A stretch of DNA of 64,000 nucleotides. Source: Ornithinibacillus bavariensis. Lineage in GTDB: Bacteria; Bacillota; Bacilli; Bacillales; Amphibacillaceae. Below are positions 55,090 through 63,451 of this stretch, in pieces. Numbering within the stretch: position 1 is the first letter of the stretch; every line of letters begins with the position of its first letter. Under the pieces are notes generated by a model, which saw nothing but the letters and a program-made list of their open reading frames with translations, was not told the origin of the DNA and ran no database searches. The stretch is taken from contig NZ_BORP01000002.1 of NCBI RefSeq assembly GCF_018333235.1, forward strand, positions 62,001 to 126,000. Direction: 5' to 3'. A program made the translations under genes and the position numbers.

Positions 55090-57021
55090 ATGACGAATAG
55101 TAATGGGTTACCATTTCAGGTGGCAAAAACGGAAAACTTCTTTGACAAGCTTGGTGATTATGTCGGGGATGTTTTCTATGATGTGTTACCTGAACAGGGA
55201 TATGAAGTTCGCGATGAACAGATTTACATGGCTTTTCAGCTGGAAAAGGCCTTTAAGGACAGGAGCACCGTCTTTGCTGAAGCGGGTGTTGGTACCGGTA
55301 AAACGTTTGCTTATTTAATATATGCGATATGCTATGCACGCTATAAAGGTAAGCCAGCAATTATATCCTGTGCAGATGAGACATTAATTGAACAGCTCGT
55401 GAAAAGAAACGGTGATATTGAAAAGCTGGAAAAGGCACTTGGTATAACGGTTGATGTAAGGCTAGCAAAGGCAAGAGAAAACTATATATGTGCCCGTAAG
55501 CTAGATGGGCTTGTTGATGAAACAGAGGATGAAGCTATCGTTCGTGTTCATGATGCAATTCCTGAGTTTGTTTATGATAATAGTGCTGTAAAGAAGGTAT
55601 TCGAACGTTATGGAGACAGGAAGGAGTATCCTTGGGTATCCGATGAAACGTGGGAAAAAATTGCCTGGGACCCACTACAGCAATGTGCAACCTGTGAGTT
55701 TCGCCACCGTAGTGGTCAGACCTTGAATCGAGAGTACTATCGCCATGCGAAGGACCTCATTATTTGCTCGCATGATTTTTATATGGAGCATATCTGGACG
55801 AAGGATTCACGGAAGCGAGAAGGACAAATACCGCTTCTGCCAGAGGCATGTACGGTTATTTTTGATGAAGGGCATTTACTCGAGTTTTCTGCGCAAAAGG
55901 GTCTTACCTATCGCTTTAACTCTGAAACACTACAAAACGTCCTTACTGGTTATATGGGACAAGATGTACGTGAGGAATCACTCTACTTAATTGAAGATAT
56001 TATTACCTTACATGAGGATTGGTTCTACTCCTTAGGTCAATCTGCAATAGCGGTTACAGGTTCGAATCGGAAGGAAGTCGATTTGACCAGTGAAATGAGA
56101 AGGTTAGTATCTACGCTTTTTGAAAAGGTGGAAAAGCTTCTAGATCAGCTTGTATTTGATGCGGAAATGTTTACCATCGATGAATATCATCTAAGAATCA
56201 TTGAAGAATATTTGGAGTTTTATCACCATGGACTTTCTATAATTCTAAAGGACAATGAGGGTATTTTCTGGCTAGAAGAAAATAAAGCATCTACAACCCT
56301 TGTATTAATGCCGCGATTAGTAGAGGATGTCCTAAAAAACGAGGTTTTCTCAAAGGACATACCAATTGTTTTCTCTTCAGCAACGCTATCACAGGGTGGG
56401 GATTTTTCCTATTTAGCGAAAAGTCTTGGTATCGAATCCTATCAATCTTTTTCAGTGGAGTCACCTTTTGACTATGAAGAGCAAATGAAGCTATTTGGAC
56501 ATATTGAATATGACACCGATGAAAAATGGACAAAGGTGGAAAAACAAATTCTCCAAAATAATGGGAGTACCCTTGTGTTATTTTCTAATGTGGCTGAAAT
56601 GAATCACTTTAGAAGCTGGGCGAACAGCAGATCATTGCCAGTTGAGATTTTCTATGAGGGTGATCAGGAAATTAGTGAAATAATAAAAGAATTCCAGAAC
56701 AGGAAGGAATCAATCCTTTGCGCCTATCACCTATGGGAAGGGCTTGATATACCAGGTGAGGCATTATCACAGGTGATTATTACCTCTCTTCCATTCCCGC
56801 CTAAGGATCCTGTTTTTCAGGCAAAAAGAAAACACGCAGTTGACCCAGATAGGGAAGTTGATACACCATACATGCTTTTAAGACTCCGGCAGGGAATTGG
56901 GCGTTTAATCCGAACAAGAGAGGATCAAGGAGTTATTCACATATGGATGAAGGAAAGTGAAGAAAATAAGTATCGTAAGGAATTAATGGGTGTATTGCCT
57001 GTAGAAATAAATTGGGAATAA
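55090..57021 (+). CDS. ATP-dependent DNA helicase, YpvA/DinG-like
   Basis: A 643-residue superfamily-2 helicase of the XPD/DinG group: Walker A AGVGTGKT (65-72), DEGH box (259-262) and C-terminal motif VI GIGRLIR near residue 610. No exonuclease domain is present, unlike Bacillus DinG, so it is closer to YpvA. In the iron-sulfur region I see C134, C199 and C202, but Ser208 where related proteins, as I recall them, have the fourth Cys. It should unwind 5' flaps or R-loops in repair. Start preceded by AAAGAGGGAAATGT. Confidence 0.85.
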   Translation: MTNSNGLPFQVAKTENFFDKLGDYVGDVFYDVLPEQGYEVRDEQIYMAFQLEKAFKDRSTVFAEAGVGTGKTFAYLIYAICYARYKGKPAIISCADETLIEQLVKRNGDIEKLEKALGITVDVRLAKARENYICARKLDGLVDETEDEAIVRVHDAIPEFVYDNSAVKKVFERYGDRKEYPWVSDETWEKIAWDPLQQCATCEFRHRSGQTLNREYYRHAKDLIICSHDFYMEHIWTKDSRKREGQIPLLPEACTVIFDEGHLLEFSAQKGLTYRFNSETLQNVLTGYMGQDVREESLYLIEDIITLHEDWFYSLGQSAIAVTGSNRKEVDLTSEMRRLVSTLFEKVEKLLDQLVFDAEMFTIDEYHLRIIEEYLEFYHHGLSIILKDNEGIFWLEENKASTTLVLMPRLVEDVLKNEVFSKDIPIVFSSATLSQGGDFSYLAKSLGIESYQSFSVESPFDYEEQMKLFGHIEYDTDEKWTKVEKQILQNNGSTLVLFSNVAEMNHFRSWANSRSLPVEIFYEGDQEISEIIKEFQNRKESILCAYHLWEGLDIPGEALSQVIITSLPFPPKDPVFQAKRKHAVDPDREVDTPYMLLRLRQGIGRLIRTREDQGVIHIWMKESEENKYRKELMGVLPVEINWE

Positions 57022-57027
57022 TGGTAA

Positions 57028-57063
57028 TGAAAACCGCAGTTTATTTATTAGCTGCGGTTTTCA
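57028..57063. terminator. Bidirectional terminator
   Basis: TGAAAACCGCAG pairs with CTGCGGTTTTCA around an 11-base loop; it spans the stop codon of the convergent Nudix gene. Confidence 0.85.
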
Positions 57064-57677
57064 TTACTAATTAATTGACAAAAGTGTCTTAAAATCTTCG
57101 CTGTTAATCCCCAAATTACTCTATCCTCATATCGGTAGAAAAGCTCTTCTATATGTTGAATCTGCCAGTTGTAGTTTTCTCCGCCAACAATTAATTCAAA
57201 CGGAAAATTATCCTCTGGTATGACGTTGACCTTTACTTTGTAAGTATCTGGAGTGGTAGCTTGAAAATGGGCTAAAGGGACAGTGAATATTTCTCCGACT
57301 TCCATTTCATTAAGGATAATTTTGTTTATATCTGTAAGCTGTCCAACATAGGGGTAGATGATTCTGCCCATATCTGAAACAACATAATCAATTGGCGTGA
57401 CATTGACGATATTTTCTTTTGTAATGCCGAGCTCTTCGGATGTTTCCCGAATAGCGCATTCCATTGGAGTTTTGTCACTAGGATCTATTCTACCTCCTGG
57501 AAAACAAATGTCTCCAGGTTGCCTCCGCATATGCATGGAACGAACCTCAAACAATATATGCACTTCCCCTTCTACCTCAACAAGTGGTATGAGTACAGAT
57601 GATCTTCTGAAGTTCTCAAGTCCCATTATTCCGGGCTCTTTAGCTGCCAATTTGGAAAGAATATTAGTTATATTCAT
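57048..57677 (-). CDS. Nudix CoA pyrophosphatase (NudL/YeaB-like)
   Basis: A 209-residue Nudix hydrolase with the Nudix box GGRIDPSDKTPMECAIRETS followed by EELGI, and the preceding RSMHMRRQPGDICFPGG motif specific for CoA pyrophosphatases. It probably cleaves CoA to phosphopantetheine and 3',5'-ADP. ATG 57677 follows GGAGGGATGCAT; longer forms lack a ribosome site. Confidence 0.87.
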   Translation of the reverse strand: MNITNILSKLAAKEPGIMGLENFRRSSVLIPLVEVEGEVHILFEVRSMHMRRQPGDICFPGGRIDPSDKTPMECAIRETSEELGITKENIVNVTPIDYVVSDMGRIIYPYVGQLTDINKIILNEMEVGEIFTVPLAHFQATTPDTYKVKVNVIPEDNFPFELIVGGENYNWQIQHIEELFYRYEDRVIWGLTAKILRHFCQLISNENRS

Positions 57678-57846
57678 ATGCATCCCTCCGGTAATCACTC
57701 TTTTAATTATTATACTAATGAGTAGCAGCATAAAACCAATGATTTCCATTCAGTGAATTCATGTTTTATTTTCTTACTATTAGACAATCTAATGATGTAC
57801 TCGATTACAAAAGCTTGATCAAATCTAATCTTTAAGGAGGATTATA

Positions 57847-58359
57847 ATGGGAATTTTAAGTGGAAATCCACAGGATGAACCAATGCATTATGGTGAAGTA
57901 TTTGGTGCATGGTCTGCTGTATTAACTGGGAAGTCCATGATTGCTGCTTATCAAACATTACTTAACCACACCGGTGATGGGGATCTAAGAAAATTGATTC
58001 AGGAAGCGATTGAACAGTGCAAACAGGATACAGAAAGTATTGAAAATCTACTTAAGGAAAATGGTGTAGGGCTACCACCTTCCCCACCGGAAAGACCAAC
58101 AGCTGACTTGGAATCTATTCCAGCAGGTGCTCGTTTTATGGATAATGAAATAGCTGCAAAAATGTCTGCAGATGTTGCTGCTGGATTAGTGTCTGCTAGT
58201 ACGATGATTGGCCAAGCGATTCGAGAAGATATTGCAACATTGTTTGGATCAATTCATACAAAGAAAGCAGCATTCGGTGCAAAGCTGTTACGATTAAATA
58301 AGGAAAAAGGCTGGCTTGTACCTCCTCCATTACATTTGGCAAATGTTGAGAAAGAATAA
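57847..58359 (+). CDS. DUF3231 protein
   Basis: A 170-residue helical protein of the DUF3231 family, common in spore formers: MHYGEVFGAWSAVLTGKSMI start, GVGLPPSPPERP in the middle and GWLVPPPLHL at the end. The fold is predicted as a ferritin-like four-helix bundle. Some members are sporulation-induced; function unknown. TAAGGAGGATTATA precedes the start. Confidence 0.82.
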   Translation: MGILSGNPQDEPMHYGEVFGAWSAVLTGKSMIAAYQTLLNHTGDGDLRKLIQEAIEQCKQDTESIENLLKENGVGLPPSPPERPTADLESIPAGARFMDNEIAAKMSADVAAGLVSASTMIGQAIREDIATLFGSIHTKKAAFGAKLLRLNKEKGWLVPPPLHLANVEKE

Positions 58360-58549
58360 TAAAGAATACAGCTTGCTGGTATGCTTAAAAAATAAGTGAA
58401 AAGGTAGTATGGTCAGATGAAATGTCTGGCATTTTATTTTATTACAGCTTTTTATACAGTATGGCCAAATATGTGGTGAAGCCCTCTAAACCATTTGATA
58501 TCTTGATAAACTAAAAAATTGATAACCTCTATTTTCAATAAATTTGTTC

Positions 58550-58580
58550 TTGACCTTCAAGTTACTTGAAGGTTTATCTT
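58550..58580 (+). promoter_or_regulatory. MerR-type promoter with palindromic operator
   Basis: TTGACC (58550-58555) and TATCTT (58575-58580) are separated by 19 bp, the long spacer typical of MerR-activated promoters. A perfect 21-bp palindrome, ACCTTCAAGT, one base, ACTTGAAGGT (58553-58573), fills the spacer. It lies 20 bp before a MerR-family gene, which is almost certainly its regulator. Confidence 0.85.
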
Positions 58581-58600
58581 ATATATAGAGAGGTGATAAC

Positions 58601-59365
58601 TTGAGGGATCTAATGAATATACAAGTTTTTTCAGAGAAAACAGGAATACCTAAAAGTACATTGCGTTTTTACGAGGAAAAAGCGCTACTCGTACCAATTC
58701 GAAATAAAGAAAATGGTTATCGTTTATACACAGATGCACAAGTAGAGCTTGCCAAGTTAATAGCTAGCCTACGATTAATAAATGTTCCGTTAAAGGAGGT
58801 TCAACAGTATGTAGCTTCTGCTGAATCGGAACGACAAAACATGAGAAGAAAATGGATGGAAACGATTAGAAGACAGTTAGACTTACTGAATCTCCAGCTA
58901 AAGTTTCTAGATAGCAATCCGAATGAGGAGATTTTCTTAATGGAAAAGGAGACAGAAAGAATTCTTTGGTTTTCCGCTGAGGAAAGGCAGGGTAGGTTCG
59001 CTAAGTTCTTTAAGTTAGGACGAGAGGAACTAGAAAAACATGGCGTTAAAATCAGCCATTCTTATTTGAAGCACGTATCTGGTCGTCAAAATGTTCGCGC
59101 TATGATTGGGTTTGGGATCGCTAATCACCATGACGTATCCGAGATATCCTTTTTTGAAGTAGAGGAGCAATTAAGTAAATCCTTATGTGTAGCAACTTAT
59201 TTTCGAGGGAATTTTACTGCAATTGAAGACGCTTATCAATCACTAATAAAATATATAGTGCTTAATAATTATGCACCAGCCGGACCGATAATGGAGATGT
59301 ACCAAGGTGAACAGCTGGATGCCGTTACCATTTTCATGCCTGTCATGAAACTAGGAGGGGAATAG
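58601..59365 (+). CDS. MerR-family regulator with effector-binding domain
   Basis: A 254-residue regulator: MerR winged helix (FSEKTGIPKSTLRFYEEKAL, YRLYTDAQVELAKLI), a dimerisation coiled coil (about 75-115) and a C-terminal GyrI-like effector domain (FEVEEQLSKSLCVATYFRG). This is the layout of multidrug-binding activators such as BmrR. TTG 58601 follows AGAGGTGATAAC; an ATG four codons later is an alternative. It abuts the C45 acyltransferase gene and is probably autoregulated through the operator at 58553. Confidence 0.87.
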   Translation: MRDLMNIQVFSEKTGIPKSTLRFYEEKALLVPIRNKENGYRLYTDAQVELAKLIASLRLINVPLKEVQQYVASAESERQNMRRKWMETIRRQLDLLNLQLKFLDSNPNEEIFLMEKETERILWFSAEERQGRFAKFFKLGREELEKHGVKISHSYLKHVSGRQNVRAMIGFGIANHHDVSEISFFEVEEQLSKSLCVATYFRGNFTAIEDAYQSLIKYIVLNNYAPAGPIMEMYQGEQLDAVTIFMPVMKLGGE

Positions 59366-60379
59366 GTGTATCAGGAGCTTAAGGTGGATATTAAGGAAGT
59401 AGTTGGTTCAAATGTTGATATCGGTATTAAATTAGGTAGAGAGACAAATAAAGATGAAAGCATTGCGTACATGTCTAAGCTAAATCGTGATGTAGATGCT
59501 AACACTGCTAAAGCATTGCTACAGAGGTATTCACCTGGTCTATGTAATGAATTATTAGGACTTGCAAATGGATTAGGAATAGACCAAGACACTGCCTTGA
59601 AAATATTTAGTGGCTATAATACAGAAATACCTCCAATGGGCTGTTCAGCTATTGCAAAAGACGATTACTATGCTAGAAATTATGACTTTAGCCCGAAATT
59701 GTACGATGCTTGCTTTATTTTCCATAACGCAACAGAAGGATATGCGAGTGTTGGATTTAGCCAACAAATGATTGGCAGATTAGATGGAATGAATGAACAT
59801 GGGCTTGTGGTCGGTTTACATCTTGTCAATGAAGGGTATAAGGGAAATGGCTTTTTGGGAACGAACATTGTCCGTATTGTACTAGACCAATGTAAAGATG
59901 TCACCGAAGCAACAGAATTATTAAATAGAATTCCTCATGGCTATTGCTATAACTTCTCCCTGATGGATAAAAGCGGGAATAAATGTATCGTGGAGGCATC
60001 CCCAGAAAAACAGGTTGTGAAATACCTGGATACTTTGCAATGTACAAATCATTTTGAATCAAAACATTTAAAGGATAAAAATAGAAATTATATAAAGAGT
60101 TCTATCTCCCGTAAAAAAACTCTCCAAGAACTAACTGAACTACATCATGACCCCGCACATATTTACTATGAGTTTAATAAGGAAGACTCTCCTTTATTTT
60201 TTCAAGATTATCACCATTTTTTTGGAACATTACATACAGTTGTTTATTTACCTAATTCACTGGAGGTCATTGTTGGTGTTGGTGGAAATGCTGAGCCAAC
60301 AAGGTTTTCGCTAGCTAAATGGTTAGAAGGGGAATGTAAGGTAGGGGGTCATTTAATTGGAAAAATTAATATTATGTAA
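59366..60379 (+). CDS. C45-family autoproteolytic acyltransferase/hydrolase
   Basis: A 337-residue Ntn hydrolase of the acyl-CoA:6-aminopenicillanate acyltransferase (C45) type. Cys93 in MGCSA is the expected nucleophile, freed by self-cleavage at Gly92-Cys93; ARNYDF follows at 103-108, and N-L-V-N-type and NHF motifs later complete the active site. Substrates are likely linear amides such as N-acyl amines or antibiotics. GTG 59366 abuts the MerR stop, with AGGAGGGGAATAG inside the MerR gene, so the two form one operon. Confidence 0.85.
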   Translation: MYQELKVDIKEVVGSNVDIGIKLGRETNKDESIAYMSKLNRDVDANTAKALLQRYSPGLCNELLGLANGLGIDQDTALKIFSGYNTEIPPMGCSAIAKDDYYARNYDFSPKLYDACFIFHNATEGYASVGFSQQMIGRLDGMNEHGLVVGLHLVNEGYKGNGFLGTNIVRIVLDQCKDVTEATELLNRIPHGYCYNFSLMDKSGNKCIVEASPEKQVVKYLDTLQCTNHFESKHLKDKNRNYIKSSISRKKTLQELTELHHDPAHIYYEFNKEDSPLFFQDYHHFFGTLHTVVYLPNSLEVIVGVGGNAEPTRFSLAKWLEGECKVGGHLIGKINIM

Positions 60380-60472
60380 GGCTCTTTTTTCTTAGGTTAT
60401 AGGTTTAAACTAGGAATTTTTACAGATAATAGAAGCGATAAAGAAATGTAACCTAAAAAGGAGAAAATGTAT

Positions 60473-61072
60473 ATGGTTAAATTAGCGGTTATTTACTACA
60501 GTTCTACCGGTATAAACTATCAGTTGGCAAGATGGGCAGAAGAAGCAGGAAAGTCAGTAGGTGCAGAGGTAAAGGTCGTGAAAGTACCTGAGCTTGCCCC
60601 AGAAGCGGCAATTGCTTCAAATCCAGCTTGGAAGGCACATGTAGAGGAAACAAAAGATGTTCCTGAAGCTACTTCAGCTGATATTGAATGGGCAGATGCG
60701 ATCATCTTTAGTGTACCGACCCGTTTTGGTGTTATGGCATCACAAATGAAACAGTTTCTTGACACCCAGGGTGGATTGTGGGCATCTGGAAAAACCGTGA
60801 ACAAGGTAGTTAGTGCGATGACCTCTGCACAGAATGCACATGGTGGACAAGAGGCTACCATCCTCTCACTGTACACCGCGATGATGCATTGGGGAGCCAT
60901 CCTTGTACCACCTGGATATACAGATCAGGTTCTCTTTGGTGCAGGAGGAAATCCATATGGAACAAGTGTATCACAGGGGCAGGATGGAAAGATGGTAGAG
61001 GATGTAAAGGGAGCTGTAGAGCATCAAGCAAAACGTACGATTGAAATTGCAAAGAAAATAGTTGGCGAATAA
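60473..61072 (+). CDS. wrbA: WrbA-like NAD(P)H:quinone oxidoreductase
   Basis: A 199-residue flavodoxin-like protein with LAVIYYSSTGINYQLA (FMN phosphate loop), SVPTRFGVMASQMKQFLD, and QNAHGGQEATILSLYTAMMH, all typical of WrbA. It reduces quinones by two electrons with NAD(P)H. Of two in-frame ATGs (60467 and 60473), the second has the better spacing from AAAAGGAG. A terminator follows. Confidence 0.9.
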   Translation: MVKLAVIYYSSTGINYQLARWAEEAGKSVGAEVKVVKVPELAPEAAIASNPAWKAHVEETKDVPEATSADIEWADAIIFSVPTRFGVMASQMKQFLDTQGGLWASGKTVNKVVSAMTSAQNAHGGQEATILSLYTAMMHWGAILVPPGYTDQVLFGAGGNPYGTSVSQGQDGKMVEDVKGAVEHQAKRTIEIAKKIVGE

Positions 61073-61084
61073 ACACTCACAGTT

Positions 61085-61116
61085 AAACGGCGTTGGGGAT
61101 CTAATGCCGTTTTTCT
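61085..61116 (+). terminator. Terminator after wrbA
   Basis: AAACGGCGTT pairs with AATGCCGTTT (one G-U pair) around eight bases, followed by TTTC. Confidence 0.78.
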
Positions 61117-61210
61117 TTGGTTGAAATAAGTAATTTGAGCAGCTACTCCATGCGTTGCAGATCTGTATAGATTATACTTAATAAAAAGAACCGAAAAAGG
61201 GGATAAGGAA

Positions 61211-61852
61211 ATGGTAAAAGGATTTAAAATAGATAAGCCAAAGCTGCCACATGAATTGCCTGAAGTAGGGTTTACCATAAAGGAAAATGGCTATTATGAT
61301 TATTGTATCTATAGAGATTGTGTGATTACTCGGGACGATACGGACCGCATTGCTTTTGATCAAGTAATATTTGATCGTGTAACCTTTGAAGGAACTGATT
61401 TTACCAATATTGAATTGACCGACTGTGTCTTTGATCATTGTGATTTATCGAATATTGACTTCAGTAAAGGCAGCATTCACCGTGTAGAATTTAAAAATTC
61501 AAAAATGATAGGCGTTATGATGCCAGATTCGTCATTAGGTAATGTTGTTTTTGATAATTGTCAATTGAATCTTAGTGCATTCGGTTACTCCAAATTAAAA
61601 CAGGTAAGGTTTACGGAGTGCACGATAAAGAACAGTGACTTCTATGAGTGCAAATTTCAAAAGGTTGCACTTGATACATGTGATATCGAAGAGGCGAATT
61701 TCGCAAATACTAAGTTAACTGGTGTGGATTTAACTACCTGTAAATTTGATAGATTACAAGTATCACCGGAAAGCATGCAAGGTTGCATTGTTTCTACGGA
61801 ACAAGCAATAGGGTTTGCAAGACTTCTAGGGTTAGAGATTAAGGATGAATAG
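61211..61852 (+). CDS. Pentapeptide-repeat protein, Qnr-like
   Basis: A 213-residue protein built of pentapeptide repeats (A/N)(D/L)(F/L)XX over residues about 45-185, for example VIFDRVTFEGTDFTNIELTD and FDHCDLSNIDFSKGSIHRVE. The repeats predict a right-handed beta helix. Length and a repeat-free C-terminal helix (about 190-213) are as in Qnr, which mimics DNA and protects gyrase from quinolones. Chromosomal relatives exist in bacilli; resistance is not shown here. Start preceded by AAAAGGGGATAAGGAA. Confidence 0.75.
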   Translation: MVKGFKIDKPKLPHELPEVGFTIKENGYYDYCIYRDCVITRDDTDRIAFDQVIFDRVTFEGTDFTNIELTDCVFDHCDLSNIDFSKGSIHRVEFKNSKMIGVMMPDSSLGNVVFDNCQLNLSAFGYSKLKQVRFTECTIKNSDFYECKFQKVALDTCDIEEANFANTKLTGVDLTTCKFDRLQVSPESMQGCIVSTEQAIGFARLLGLEIKDE

Positions 61853-61856
61853 AAGA

Positions 61857-62131
61857 GGATGGGCTATACCTAAACGGATTCATTAAAAGAGAAAAAAATT
61901 GCTTTTTGGCACGGAGACTTTGACGAGAGGAACAACAACGGTGGGACCTCAAAGTGCGAAAATAGAAGGTTGATGATGAAGAGAGCCCCATCCTTGGACT
62001 GTGATAACTCGCCCAGGAGAACTTTGTGGTAACACCTCTATGGCTGAAGATCTGTCTGTCTGTCTGATGCACAACAACCACCAAGCAGCAAGGTAGACAC
62101 TGCGAAGGTTTTCGAGCAGATGTCTACCTTG
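61857..62131. other. Structured non-coding region downstream of the pentapeptide gene
   Basis: The 383-bp gap 61853-62235 has no supported gene. It holds three nested or serial dyads: AGGATGGGCT (61857) with AGCCCCATCCT (61984-61994); GCAC and CTTTGA (61909-61923) with TCAAAG and GTGC (61949-61957) inside it; and CAAGGTAGACA (62089) with TGTCTACCTTG (62121-62131). A CTGT microsatellite lies at about 62051-62066. The sequence is richer in GC than its surroundings. It could be a small RNA or an intergenic repeat element. Confidence 0.5.
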
Positions 62132-62235
62132 TACTGGAATTAAAGAAAAGTATATTTCCGAAGCGGTTATTTAGATTAAACAATTAATCGGGTTTTCATA
62201 TATATACTTTTGCACCAAGCTTCTTCTTCAGAACA

Positions 62236-63252
62236 TTAATCCATCATTTCCGCTACAATCTCATAGGAACGTAAGCGGTCCTCATGATGGAATATTTGTG
62301 ATCCAATAATTAGCTCATCTGCATTTGTTTCCTCTATAAAGCTTTCTAATCCTCTGTGTACGGCTTCCTTGTCCCCGACGATGGTTGTTTTGGGATCGAG
62401 TGATTCCATTACAGCAGCAATTTCCATAGGGGAATATAATTCCTCTAGATTATGAACAGGAGGCTGCAATTTCCCAGGATTACCCCTACGCAAGCTTAAA
62501 AATTGCTGCTGCTGAGAAGTAGCAATGAATTTAGCTTTTTCATTTGTATCTGCTGCTATAACGTTTATTCCCAACATAACATATGGTTTTTCTAGTACTT
62601 CTGATGGTTTAAAATTATCTCGATATAGCTTCAAGGCTTGATGTAAATAAGCTGGTGCAAAGTGGCTAGCGAAGGAAAATGGTAATCCCTTTTGTGCTGC
62701 TAATTGTGCACTAAAGCCACTTGAACCTAGTAACCATAATGGAACCTTTGCTCCTTGACCAGGGATAGCTTTTACTCTTGAAATAGGTTCATCCGAAAAA
62801 TAATCCTGTAATTCATTTACTTGCATTGGAAAATCTTCTACACTCATATTTAATGTTCTTCTCAATGCATAGGCCGTTGCCTGATCACTCCCAGGTGCCC
62901 TTCCTAAGCCTAAATCAATTCGCCCCGGGTACATCGCTTCAAGGGTACCGAATTGTTCAGCAATTACTAGTGTTGCATGGTTTGGGAGCATCACACCACC
63001 AGCACCAATACGCATTGTATTGGTTGCACCAGCTATATGGCCTATCACGACAGAGGTTGCAGAGCTTGCGATACCAGGCATATTATGATGCTCTGCTAAC
63101 CAATAGCGATTAAAGCCCCATTTTTCCACGTGCTGTGCTAAATCCACACTATTTTTGAACGATTCACTAGCATTACTACCTTCTGTAATAGGTGCAAGGT
63201 CGAGAACCGATAAAGGTATATGTTTAAAGTTTTTTGCTGTTTTAGATTTCAT
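62236..63252 (-). CDS. LLM-class flavin-dependent oxidoreductase
   Basis: A 338-residue luciferase-like monooxygenase: [19 protein letters not shown] start, [40 protein letters not shown] and [14 protein letters not shown], all typical of the MsnO8/YhbW subgroup. It uses reduced FMN and oxygen on an unknown substrate. ATG 63252 follows GAAAGGAGTTCAATTT; a longer form from 63276 is less likely. Confidence 0.88.
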   Translation of the reverse strand: MKSKTAKNFKHIPLSVLDLAPITEGSNASESFKNSVDLAQHVEKWGFNRYWLAEHHNMPGIASSATSVVIGHIAGATNTMRIGAGGVMLPNHATLVIAEQFGTLEAMYPGRIDLGLGRAPGSDQATAYALRRTLNMSVEDFPMQVNELQDYFSDEPISRVKAIPGQGAKVPLWLLGSSGFSAQLAAQKGLPFSFASHFAPAYLHQALKLYRDNFKPSEVLEKPYVMLGINVIAADTNEKAKFIATSQQQQFLSLRRGNPGKLQPPVHNLEELYSPMEIAAVMESLDPKTTIVGDKEAVHRGLESFIEETNADELIIGSQIFHHEDRLRSYEIVAEMMD

Positions 63253-63451
63253 AAATTGAACTCCTTTCAGTTGCAATCCTTAATAAGCAATGATAATTAT
63301 TTTGGCCATAAGAGTCCAGTTTTCCGCTTAGAGCTCATGATACAAAAATTAGTTTGCGCATACCATTTGAATCAAGTATGATAGTAAAGTGATTTAGGCA
63401 AAGCTATTACTGGATAAACCAGCTTACTATAGATTTTTGGAGATGAGAATA

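Noticed and set aside
61930-61960. T-box-like GGTGGGACC sequence
   Set aside because: Only part of the T-box motif matches, there is no specifier stem or terminator pair, and no amino-acid gene follows.
61839-62084. Minus-strand frame in the structured gap
   Set aside because: Low-quality Ser/Arg-rich translation with no ribosome site; dyads explain the region better.
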